Source: DASRAP01 sp964503275 (lineage in GTDB: Bacteria; Gemmatimonadota; Gemmatimonadetes; Gemmatimonadales; Gemmatimonadaceae). From it: DNA of 64,000 nt. Positions within the stretch are counted from its first letter, which is position 1. Each line of letters starts with the position of its first letter. The stretch is taken from assembly GCA_964503275.1 (NCBI GenBank), contig CAZCZO010000001.1, positions 62,001 to 126,000 of the forward strand, given 5' to 3'. A program made the position numbers and the translations under genes. Positions 24,067-31,839 of the stretch are shown here, piece after piece. The notes under the pieces were generated by a model. That model saw only the letters and a program-made list of their open reading frames with translations. It ran no database searches and was not told the origin of the DNA.

Positions 24067-25035
24067 ATGCGACTCCGTCACCTCCTCTTGCCCTTCCTGG
24101 GCGTGTTGGCCGCGCTGCCGGCCCGCAACGTCCACGCTCAGGAGCTTACCTCGATCCGTCTGCTCAAGACGGCGAGCCAATCGTTCATGAACAGGCAGGT
24201 CACCGTCGTCGGTGAGGTGCGAAACGTGGAGATCAACTCCGCGCCGGGGCTCGCGAAGGTCACCTTCCGAGTGATCGACGACAGCGACGACTTCGGCATC
24301 ATGGTCCGGACGAGTGGCACGACGCCACAGACCGGCAAGGTGTACCGGATCACGGGTGTGGTCGGAAGCTCGCAGCTCAATTCCTCTGAGCTCGAATTGA
24401 CCGAGTCTGATCGCTCCGAAGTCCGTCCGGCCTGGTTGCCATGGCTGATCGGCGGTGGCGTCGCGATGGCGTTGTTCTTGGGCGTGATGTTGGTTCGGAG
24501 TCTACGGTCGGAGAATGCGCCCGCGCCCGCGCCGGGGCCGAGTCCGTGGCCTGCCCCCGCACCGGGGCCGAGTCCGTGGCCTGCGCCCACGCCCGTGCCA
24601 GCGCCCATGCCGATGCCGGCACCGCCGATCATCCCGCCGACCCCGACCCCAATCCCGATCCCGACGCCTGCAGTTCGCACTGAGCCATTCGTTCCTCTGG
24701 CGAAGCCAGGCGCCACGCAGCCCTTCGTGCCCACCGGAGCCTCCGTCGAGGTTGTCGAGGGCGAGGATCGGCCACGCGAAGTGCCGATCGGGACCGCCGA
24801 ATTCATGATCGGACGCAGCGGTGGTCGGAACAACCATTTGACGCTGGCGAATAGCACGGTCTCGCAGACCCACGCCACGATCAAGATGGACGCCGCCACT
24901 GGGAAGTTCTTCCTGTTGAATGAGAGCCGGACCAACAAGGCGCGGGTGAACGGCGAGGCGGTCGAGATGGCGCCGTTGAGTGATGGGTCGCGCATTGAAC
25001 TTGGTGCCGTGTCGCTGCTGTTCCATCAGCGCTGA
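24067..25035 (+). CDS. Transmembrane FHA protein with periplasmic OB-like domain
   Basis: A 322-residue protein with signal peptide (about 1-25, ending NVHAQ), a periplasmic domain of about 80 residues with an OB-fold-like strand pattern (QVTVVGEVRNVEI, KVTFRVIDDSDDFGIMV, YRITGVVGSSQL), one membrane helix (LIGGGVAMALFLGVMLV), a long Pro-rich linker containing the tandem APAPGPSPWP unit twice, and a C-terminal cytoplasmic FHA domain (FMIGRSGGRNNHLTL, TVSQTHATI, NKARVNGE). The topology would carry phosphothreonine recognition to the periplasm. ATG 24067 is chosen because the signal peptide begins there. Lies 68 bases after the phosphatase. Confidence 0.88.
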   Translation: MRLRHLLLPFLGVLAALPARNVHAQELTSIRLLKTASQSFMNRQVTVVGEVRNVEINSAPGLAKVTFRVIDDSDDFGIMVRTSGTTPQTGKVYRITGVVGSSQLNSSELELTESDRSEVRPAWLPWLIGGGVAMALFLGVMLVRSLRSENAPAPAPGPSPWPAPAPGPSPWPAPTPVPAPMPMPAPPIIPPTPTPIPIPTPAVRTEPFVPLAKPGATQPFVPTGASVEVVEGEDRPREVPIGTAEFMIGRSGGRNNHLTLANSTVSQTHATIKMDAATGKFFLLNESRTNKARVNGEAVEMAPLSDGSRIELGAVSLLFHQR

Positions 25036-25041
25036 GGCACC

Positions 25042-25593
25042 GTGATGCGCCGATCGTTGCTACTGCTGTGTTGCACCTGCGTCGTCCGGGTCGGTGAGGC
25101 CCAGACGGCGCACGACTGGTCGGCCCACCTCTCGGCGTTCCAAACGGAGTTCCGGGCGGAGGATCAATCCTCGGTGGGTCGCGGCGCAGAGGTGCAGTTG
25201 CGCCGCACCATCGGCAAGATGTCGATCGCGATAGGGGGGCAGTTCACGGACCATCCCGGGTTGACGCCGGGCTACAAGATTGGCGGCGTCCTCGTGGAAC
25301 CGCGGTACGTGATGCCCGTGGGTTCGCAGTGGTTCTATCCATATTTCCTCGCCCGAGCCGCTGCGCTTCGACGCCTGAACTCGCCGAATGGTGAGTCGCT
25401 GTCGGGGTTCGACATCGGGGCTGGCGGCGGGTTCATCGTGCCGCTGTCGCGACGGGTGAATCTCGACGTCGGTGCCGCGGTGACGAGCACGGAGTGGACC
25501 TTCAAGTCAGACTTCGGCTTTGGGACACGGGCGACATCGCGGGTGCGCAACTACGCCCTGAAGGGCGGATTCAGCGTCGGACTCGGCTCGTGA
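25042..25593 (+). CDS. Small outer-membrane beta-barrel-like protein
   Basis: A 183-residue protein with signal peptide (about residues 1-20) and a run of amphipathic strands (AEVQLRRTIGKMSIAIGG, GGVLVEPRYVMPVGSQWFYP, GGGFIVPLSRRVNLDVGA) ending in the Gly-rich strand YALKGGFSVGLGS. The pattern is that of small OmpA/OmpW-like barrels. GTG at 25042 or ATG at 25045 starts it, 6 bases after the FHA gene. Function unknown; it could be the outer-membrane end of the signalling system. Confidence 0.75.
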   Translation: MMRRSLLLLCCTCVVRVGEAQTAHDWSAHLSAFQTEFRAEDQSSVGRGAEVQLRRTIGKMSIAIGGQFTDHPGLTPGYKIGGVLVEPRYVMPVGSQWFYPYFLARAAALRRLNSPNGESLSGFDIGAGGGFIVPLSRRVNLDVGAAVTSTEWTFKSDFGFGTRATSRVRNYALKGGFSVGLGS

Positions 25594-25639
25594 CCGTGTG
25601 GGCCGTCCGATTCAGCTGCTCCGTTAGGGGGCCGCGCGC

Positions 25640-27799
25640 GTGACGCAGGCGGGCGTGCCGCAGCTTCTCGGGCCCTACGAGCTGCACGCTGAGTTGGGGC
25701 GTGGTGGAATGGGGGTCGTCTACCGGGCCACGGACAAGCGGCTCGGACGGATGGTGGCCCTGAAGGTCGTCCAGCCTGTGGTTGCGGTCGCGGCTGGGAT
25801 CTCCATGAACGACCTCAAGGCCAAGTTGCGTCAGGAGGCGCAGCTTGCTGCGCGCGTGATGCATCCCAATGTGGTCACCGTGTTCGCGTTCGAGGAGCTC
25901 GGGGAGAACGCGGTGATCGCGATGGAGTTGGTCGAGGGGCCCACGCTGCACGACGTGTTAGTGAGCGGCGCGCGATGGACGGTCGAACAGGCCGCGCGGC
26001 TCATTGAGCAGGCGGCTGATGGGGTCGCGGCTGCACACGCCTTGGGCATCGTCCATCGCGACATCAAGCCAGGCAACCTGATGCTGGCGACCGATGGGCG
26101 TGTCAAGGTGCTGGATTTCGGCATCGCGAAGGCCACCAGTGTCGATGCCTCTGCAGCGGTGTCCCGAGTGACGTTCGGAACCGTGCAGTACATGGCGCCT
26201 GAGCAAGTGCTGGGTCGCCCGGTCAGCCCGGCGACCGATGTGTGGGCACTCGGGGTGATCCTGTACGAGGTCGTGACCGGTACCAGCGCGTTCGGGGATG
26301 GTGCCGCCGTGACGATCGGGATGCGGGTAGCTGGCGAGGAGCCGGCGATGCTGCTCGACGACCGCACGGGATCGCAGGTTTTCGGCCCACTGTTCCCGGT
26401 GCTGAAGGGGGCGCTGGTCAAGCAGTCGGCTGGCCGTATCCCAACGGCGGGACACCTGCGCGATGCGGTGCGCGCGATCGTTGGTGGACCGGTATCTGGA
26501 CCGGTCGCGGTGTCAGCGCCGCTAGTTGCACCGCCACCAGCACCCAAGCCGGTCCCCGCTCCGAAGCCGGCTCGCGCTCGAAAGCAGGCCCCCGGCGTCG
26601 AGCCGCAGCCAGAGGTGGTACCTGCTCCAGCCCCGCCACCGGCTGCGCCGCCGAGTTCTTCCGTGCCACAGGGGGACCAGCAGGCCCCTATCTCTGTGCC
26701 GCGAACTGGGCCACGGATTGCCTCCCGTCGAGTGCAACTGATTGCTGGGGCGCTAGCTGCGACACTCACGTTGCTCGTGGTCCTGGGCATCTGGTCTGCG
26801 CTGCCTAGGGGCTCATCCGGAGGGGGTGGGGGTGGGGGCGAGTCGTCGGCCGCAGCCGAGAATAATCAGGGCGGCGGCGAGGGAAGCGGGTCCTCATCTA
26901 TGACTGCCGGCCCTGAGAAGGGCGGGGACGCCGCAGCGTCGACAGGGGGGAGTTCGTCGCCGCCACAGAGCGTGAGCGCGCCGCCAGCCAGTCCCACCGC
27001 GGACACACGGCCGACTCCCAGCCCCGCGGCCACCGGTGTCGCGGCGAGTGCGCTGAGCGCCGCTGTGACGGCCCCATCGCCTCCGCCGCCTCCGCAGCCA
27101 AACGACATCGATGTTGTGAACGGCCTCGACGGGTACCTCACCGACGGGGATTATGTGAACGTCACACGAGGACAGACCAAAGATCTCAGGGCAGTTGCAA
27201 TTGACGCCAACGGCGTGCGCTTGTCGGATGTGAAGTGGCGCCCGCAGCACACGATCGCAGACGGGAGCATCGCAAGTGTGACCGCGAATGAGGCGGGCGA
27301 TGTTCGAGTCAATGGCCTCAAAGAGGGGAAGACCAAGCTGACCTTCCAGGCGATCCGCGACGATGGAACGCGTGTCACGAAGGAGGTCACAGTACAGGTG
27401 CTGGCGCCGGTTGCGTCGGCTGCCCCGGCGCTGCCTACCCCTGCACCTGTCCGAGTGGCTCCGCCAAGCCCACCTTCCGCACCTGCACTGCGGGTGCCGA
27501 CGGGACAGGAGATCATCGATGCATGGGAACGGACGCTCGATGCGCGCACTCTCGGTGAGAATGCGCTGCCGACATGGGCACGCGACCTAAATGTCAGAAG
27601 GGTAGCCAGCATCCAGAAGATCGTATTCGACAACGTCTCAGTGCAGGACGGCGACTTCACAGCGCGTCTGAAATTCGAGTACAAGGTTGCTGGCGCAACC
27701 AACGAAGTGAGAATCGCAGACTTCACTGTGACCGGGAAAGCGCGCTTGAGCGGCGAGCGCGTCGAACTCGAGTCGCTCCAATACAAGCTGAGAAGATGA
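25640..27799 (+). CDS. Transmembrane Ser/Thr protein kinase 1 (Big-domain ectodomain)
   Basis: A 719-residue Hanks-type kinase. The Gly-loop is ELGRGGMGVVYRA, the ATP Lys is Lys42 (VALKVV), the catalytic loop is HRDIKPGN at 139-146, DFG is at 159-161 and the activation segment ends in YMAPE. A Pro/Ala-rich linker, one membrane helix at about 367-390, a Gly/Ser-rich stretch, a Big-like Ig domain (VKWRPQHTIADGSIASVTANE) and a C-terminal alpha/beta domain (IIDAWERTLDARTLGENALP) follow outside. All catalytic residues are present, so it should be active. It is a close paralogue of the kinase at 34433. GTG start at 25640. ATGA overlap couples it to the vWA gene. Confidence 0.92.
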   Translation: MTQAGVPQLLGPYELHAELGRGGMGVVYRATDKRLGRMVALKVVQPVVAVAAGISMNDLKAKLRQEAQLAARVMHPNVVTVFAFEELGENAVIAMELVEGPTLHDVLVSGARWTVEQAARLIEQAADGVAAAHALGIVHRDIKPGNLMLATDGRVKVLDFGIAKATSVDASAAVSRVTFGTVQYMAPEQVLGRPVSPATDVWALGVILYEVVTGTSAFGDGAAVTIGMRVAGEEPAMLLDDRTGSQVFGPLFPVLKGALVKQSAGRIPTAGHLRDAVRAIVGGPVSGPVAVSAPLVAPPPAPKPVPAPKPARARKQAPGVEPQPEVVPAPAPPPAAPPSSSVPQGDQQAPISVPRTGPRIASRRVQLIAGALAATLTLLVVLGIWSALPRGSSGGGGGGGESSAAAENNQGGGEGSGSSSMTAGPEKGGDAAASTGGSSSPPQSVSAPPASPTADTRPTPSPAATGVAASALSAAVTAPSPPPPPQPNDIDVVNGLDGYLTDGDYVNVTRGQTKDLRAVAIDANGVRLSDVKWRPQHTIADGSIASVTANEAGDVRVNGLKEGKTKLTFQAIRDDGTRVTKEVTVQVLAPVASAAPALPTPAPVRVAPPSPPSAPALRVPTGQEIIDAWERTLDARTLGENALPTWARDLNVRRVASIQKIVFDNVSVQDGDFTARLKFEYKVAGATNEVRIADFTVTGKARLSGERVELESLQYKLRR

Positions 27800-28944
27800 C
27801 GCAGCAACCTCTCGCGTTCCTCGCTCTGCTGGCGGCGTTCGCCCTCCCGTGCCATGCACAGCAGAAGAGTCCGCTGGCGCCAGCGCGGTCGGCCCGCTCT
27901 GCGGTGCCACGAGCGATCGCCGCACTCGCCGTTGACACGGTCGACGTCCGAGCGTATCCCCGCGTGCGCCTCGTCTTCAGTGCCCTCGATCGCGATGGCC
28001 ATGCGGTGCTCGGGCTTTCCGCCGCCGATGTGCAGGTCAAGGCTGACAGTAGCACCGTCACACTCGATTCGTTGCGCCCCGTGCTGCCGCTGGGTCGCGA
28101 CATCGAGGTCGTGGTTGTGCTCGATATCTCCGGGTCGGTGCGCCCAGCACTTCCCGACATCCGTGCCGGCCTTCTCGCGGTCGTCGAGCGGCTGGGGACT
28201 TCACTCCCCGTAGGCCTGGTATCCGCCGGGACCTCCGCCACGTGGGAGCGGTACCCCCGAGCGGGCGACCGGGCCGGGCTCGACTCCTTGATCGGCACCA
28301 TTCGTGCTGCGGCGCCACGCACAGCGCTCTGGGACGCGATCGCGCTGGCCGCGACCCCAGACTCGGTGCACCCAGGCACGCAACGTCGACTGGTGGTCAT
28401 CAGCGACGGCGACGACAATGCTAGCCGCCGATCGCTCGCGGCCGTCCGGGAACAACTGCGGTCTGCGGGAACGGATGTGCACGTGCTGCTCGTGGGGCCG
28501 CGCGTGAACCGTGCTGGTCTCACGCAGCTGGCTACGGCCGCGCGCGGTAGCGTGCAACGGGCTGACCTTGCCGGTGTGCGTCAGGCGCTCGTGGCCATCG
28601 GGTCCGGGTTGGCCTCTTCGTACGAAGGGAGCTTGACGGTGGAGGCCCGTCCGGGCATCTGGGAGTCGCTCACGGTCACGGTGAAAGAGCCAACACCGAT
28701 CGTCGCCGTCAGCCGCCCGGTCGTGCTCCATGTACCGGCAAGCGCGCGGGTCACGGGTGTATCCGCAGCGCCCGCGATATGGTCGCTGCTCGGCTGGGCG
28801 TTCGTGGGGGCGGTACTTGCCGTTGTCCTATTGACCGCGCTCGCCGGTCGCCGTGTGTGGCGGAGCGCTGCACCGCCGCTCGCGGCCAGTCTTGGCGCCG
28901 TGCTGGCTGCCGTGGCCTGGCTGGTTCGGGGGACTTGGACGTGA
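27796..28944 (+). CDS. vWA-domain membrane protein
   Basis: A 382-residue protein. Signal peptide (about 1-22), a beta-rich N-domain, then a von Willebrand A domain with an intact MIDAS start (VVLDISGSVRP, Asp110-Ser112-Ser114), the conserved Thr region and SDGDDN. The C-terminus has two membrane helices (LLGWAFVGAVLAVVLLTAL, ASLGAVLAAVAWLVRG). So the vWA domain is outside the inner membrane and the C-terminus anchors it. vWA domains bind metal-dependent protein partners. The start overlaps the kinase 1 stop and its stop overlaps the next kinase start, so the three are coupled. Confidence 0.88.
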   Translation: MTQQPLAFLALLAAFALPCHAQQKSPLAPARSARSAVPRAIAALAVDTVDVRAYPRVRLVFSALDRDGHAVLGLSAADVQVKADSSTVTLDSLRPVLPLGRDIEVVVVLDISGSVRPALPDIRAGLLAVVERLGTSLPVGLVSAGTSATWERYPRAGDRAGLDSLIGTIRAAAPRTALWDAIALAATPDSVHPGTQRRLVVISDGDDNASRRSLAAVREQLRSAGTDVHVLLVGPRVNRAGLTQLATAARGSVQRADLAGVRQALVAIGSGLASSYEGSLTVEARPGIWESLTVTVKEPTPIVAVSRPVVLHVPASARVTGVSAAPAIWSLLGWAFVGAVLAVVLLTALAGRRVWRSAAPPLAASLGAVLAAVAWLVRGTWT

Positions 28945-29909
28945 GCAGCACCCTGGCGACGAGTGGACACCTCGGCCCGTATCGGCTTGAGGGCGTACTG
29001 GGCACTGGGGCGACCGGCGTTGTCTTTCGCGCCACCGACGAGCGACTGGGTCGCCGAGTGGCGCTCAAGGTGCTGGTGGCCGCCAGTGGCGCTGGTCATG
29101 AGCAGGATCGCGATCGGCTCCGGCAGGAAGCGTCACTGGCATCACAGGTCGTGCACCCCACGGTGGTGACGATCTTTGCCCGCGAGGATATCGCGGGTCA
29201 CGCGGTCATCGCGATGGAGTTGGTCGAGGGGGAAACATTAGCGGCGCGGCTGGCGCGCGGCGAGCGCTGGCCACCGGCGGCCGCCGCCGCGCTGTTGACT
29301 GAGGTCTCGGCGGGCGTCGCGGCGGCGCACGCGCTGGGCGTGCTGCACCGCGATCTTGCACCGGCGAACGTCATGTTGAGCCCCGATGGTCGCGTGAAGG
29401 TGTTGGACTTCGGCATCGCCGCCGCCGCGCGGTCCATTGGGCGCGACGGACGGGCACCCGGGACTGCGGCCTACGTTGCCCCCGAGCTGATGCGAGGTGC
29501 GGTGCCGACTGCGGCGGCCGACGTGTGGTCCTTGGGTGTGCTCTTCGCCGAGTTGGTGCAGGGAGAGCCACCGTTCGGGCGTGGGGCAGCCTCTGACGTC
29601 GCGATGGCGGTGTCGGCACGAGCAGCAACGGTGTTGGCGCCCGGTGGAGAGCTGGCGCGCGCCTGCGGACCTTGGTGGCCCGTGATCCGCGCCTCGCTGG
29701 ATCCTGATCCGGCTGTGCGTCCGCCGACGGCGGGTGTGTTCGGTCAGGCCTTGGTCGGTGTGGCGGGACGGCGGAGCGGCGATTTGCCACCGATGGTGGC
29801 GGCCGGCGTGCGGCGAAGGACGCCGCGTGAGCAGCAGCTGCGGCTTGCGTGGGCGGCGTTAGTGCTCCTCACCGTGTCCAGTATGGCGCTGCTGTGGTGG
29901 TGGTGGTGA
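28941..29909 (+). CDS. Tail-anchored Ser/Thr kinase 2 with atypical catalytic loop
   Basis: A 322-residue compact kinase. The Gly-loop is VLGTGATGVVFRA, the ATP Lys is Lys43, the catalytic loop is HRDLAPAN at 136-143, DFG begins at 156 and YVAPE closes the activation segment. The usual Lys two residues after the catalytic Asp138 (HRDLKP) is Ala140, which normally contacts ATP phosphate. A C-terminal hydrophobic helix (WAALVLLTVSSMALLWWWW) anchors the protein; there is no ectodomain. Reduced activity or a scaffolding role is possible. GTGA overlap with the vWA gene fixes the start. Confidence 0.88.
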   Translation: MSSTLATSGHLGPYRLEGVLGTGATGVVFRATDERLGRRVALKVLVAASGAGHEQDRDRLRQEASLASQVVHPTVVTIFAREDIAGHAVIAMELVEGETLAARLARGERWPPAAAAALLTEVSAGVAAAHALGVLHRDLAPANVMLSPDGRVKVLDFGIAAAARSIGRDGRAPGTAAYVAPELMRGAVPTAAADVWSLGVLFAELVQGEPPFGRGAASDVAMAVSARAATVLAPGGELARACGPWWPVIRASLDPDPAVRPPTAGVFGQALVGVAGRRSGDLPPMVAAGVRRRTPREQQLRLAWAALVLLTVSSMALLWWWW

Positions 29910-30003
29910 TGTCGGTGATGCGTCGGCTCCTGCCGCGCCGATGTACCACGCGAACGGACGAACATCTCATGCATTCACCAGCTGTGTCCGGAGTTGACGT
30001 GCC

Positions 30004-31839
30004 ATGCAAACATCGACCACAACTCCATCGCCCCGTCTGACGGTCGTCGGCTTTGATGTGGCCAACGATCCTGCAGCGCAGCGGCAGCTCGCGCGCATTG
30101 CTGAAGCCGGTGGAGGGCGGCTCATCGAGGCCACCGACGTGGCCTCGCTGACGAATGCCGTGCGTGCCGGGGTGAGTGGTGCACCGTGGGGCGGCTGGAG
30201 CGGTGGGGGAGGGCGACCCCCCGACACGATGAGCGGCGGGGACTGGGCCGTGCTGATCGTGGTGCTGCTGAATGTCACCATGTTGTGCGGCCTGTTGGCG
30301 CTGCGGCTACGTCGCCGGCCTCGCGTGGCGGTGCCCAAGCCGGCGCCGACTAGGCGCGGCCGTCGCATAGGATGGTTCGTTGCGCTGTTGATGGTGGCGC
30401 AAGGTGGAACGGCGTCACTGGAGTCCACCACCCGCCCGCTCATCGCGGTACAGCCCGGTGCCGCGCCCCGCGGGCCGGTGCTGTTCGTGCATGGCTACAA
30501 TGGCGACGACGGCACGTTCGCCAGGCTAGCAGGCTCGTTGCAGCAGCGTGGTTGGGTCGACCTGCCACCGTTGGAGATTGATGGCGGTCGGGTCTCCCGC
30601 TGGGAGGCGGACGCACAGCGCGTGCTGCGTCAACAGTCGTCGATCGACCCGGACCGCGTCAGTTTGCGCGTTGTGTTCGGCAATGCACGTACGTTGCCCT
30701 TGGAACAGCAAGCGCGCTATGTCGGTCAGGCGCAGGCGCTGTTGCGTCAGCTGACCGGTGCGGCGCGCGTTCGCCTGGTCGGTCACAGTATGGGTGGACT
30801 GGCGGCTCGCGCCTGGGTGCAGGGCACGTGGTACGATGGGGCCACAAGCGAGTTGATCACGGTGGCGACGCCGCACTTGGGTAGTCTGTGGCCGTACATC
30901 GATGCGACTGCGCCGCGCGTGCCTTGGCGCTGCGGCCTGCTGTTCAACGACTTGCGCGGGATCGCTGACGTGGTCACGCGATCTGGGGAAGAGCGTGAGG
31001 GGCTCGAGCGACTCGGGCCACTGAGTGAGGAGCTCGCGGCGATCAACGAGCCTCGCGTCGGGTTCACTACGCCTCCCGCCCACATTCGCTATGTCAATGT
31101 GGTCGCCTCGACGACCGAGGACTGGCGCTGCCTCGGCTATGCGCAAACGCAGCTGGGTGAACACTACGCACTGCTCCGTGCGCGCTGGGAGCGTGAGTTC
31201 GGCTCGGCGGGTAACCCGGATGATCTGCTGTACTTCGCGTCGCCGGGGCTGTTGATCGCGCATTCGGACTTGATCGTGCCGGTGGTCAGTCAGTCCATGC
31301 GGCTGGTGCCTGCGGCTCGCGGATTACCGCTGGAAGAGGTGGTGATCGATGCGCATCACCTGTCGGCGACGTCCGCACCCGCGTTGGTGCCCTTGCTCGA
31401 CGATCCTGTGGTGGCACCGCCGACGCCAGTTGCCGGGGCGGACGAGGTCCTCCTGCTGTTGGATCTGTCCGAGAGCATGGCGGAGCGCAACAAGTTGCCG
31501 ATGGCACAGCAGGCGTTGCATGCCGTGGCGGATGGGCTGGCACCGGGGTCGTCGGTGACGCTCATCGAGTTCGGGCGGCGCGTGTGCAGCATTGAGGAGT
31601 ACCGGTTGGGGACCGACCGCGCGGCGTTGCGGTCGCGGATCGACGCGATGGCCGCGACGGGTGCCACGCCACTGCTCTTGGCCATGCAGGAGGCTGCGGC
31701 GGCGGTCCGGCGCTTGCCGCGCCCGGCGCGGGCCGCGGTGGTGGTGGTGTCCGACGGCGTGGATACCTGTACGCGGGGGGGCGACCCTGCGGCGGTAGCC
31801 CGCGAGTTGGGCATGGCCTTACAGATCATTCGAGGGTGA
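30004..31839 (+). CDS. Lipase-like hydrolase flanked by split (permuted) vWA halves
   Basis: A 611-residue protein. Residues about 10-55 (LTVVGFDV..QLARIAEAGGGRL) match the last strand and helix of a vWA domain. Two membrane helices follow at about 78-98 and 122-136. Residues about 155-470 are an alpha/beta hydrolase with oxyanion segment FVHGYNGDDG and nucleophile elbow GHSMGG (Ser262). Residues about 480-611 are the first part of a vWA domain with intact MIDAS DLSES (Asp487) and SDGVDTC. The two halves complement each other, so the vWA fold may be circularly permuted around the hydrolase. A stop codon lies just upstream (29995) and GGAG precedes the ATG. Its stop overlaps the next GTG. Confidence 0.8.
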   Translation: MQTSTTTPSPRLTVVGFDVANDPAAQRQLARIAEAGGGRLIEATDVASLTNAVRAGVSGAPWGGWSGGGGRPPDTMSGGDWAVLIVVLLNVTMLCGLLALRLRRRPRVAVPKPAPTRRGRRIGWFVALLMVAQGGTASLESTTRPLIAVQPGAAPRGPVLFVHGYNGDDGTFARLAGSLQQRGWVDLPPLEIDGGRVSRWEADAQRVLRQQSSIDPDRVSLRVVFGNARTLPLEQQARYVGQAQALLRQLTGAARVRLVGHSMGGLAARAWVQGTWYDGATSELITVATPHLGSLWPYIDATAPRVPWRCGLLFNDLRGIADVVTRSGEEREGLERLGPLSEELAAINEPRVGFTTPPAHIRYVNVVASTTEDWRCLGYAQTQLGEHYALLRARWEREFGSAGNPDDLLYFASPGLLIAHSDLIVPVVSQSMRLVPAARGLPLEEVVIDAHHLSATSAPALVPLLDDPVVAPPTPVAGADEVLLLLDLSESMAERNKLPMAQQALHAVADGLAPGSSVTLIEFGRRVCSIEEYRLGTDRAALRSRIDAMAATGATPLLLAMQEAAAAVRRLPRPARAAVVVVSDGVDTCTRGGDPAAVARELGMALQIIRG

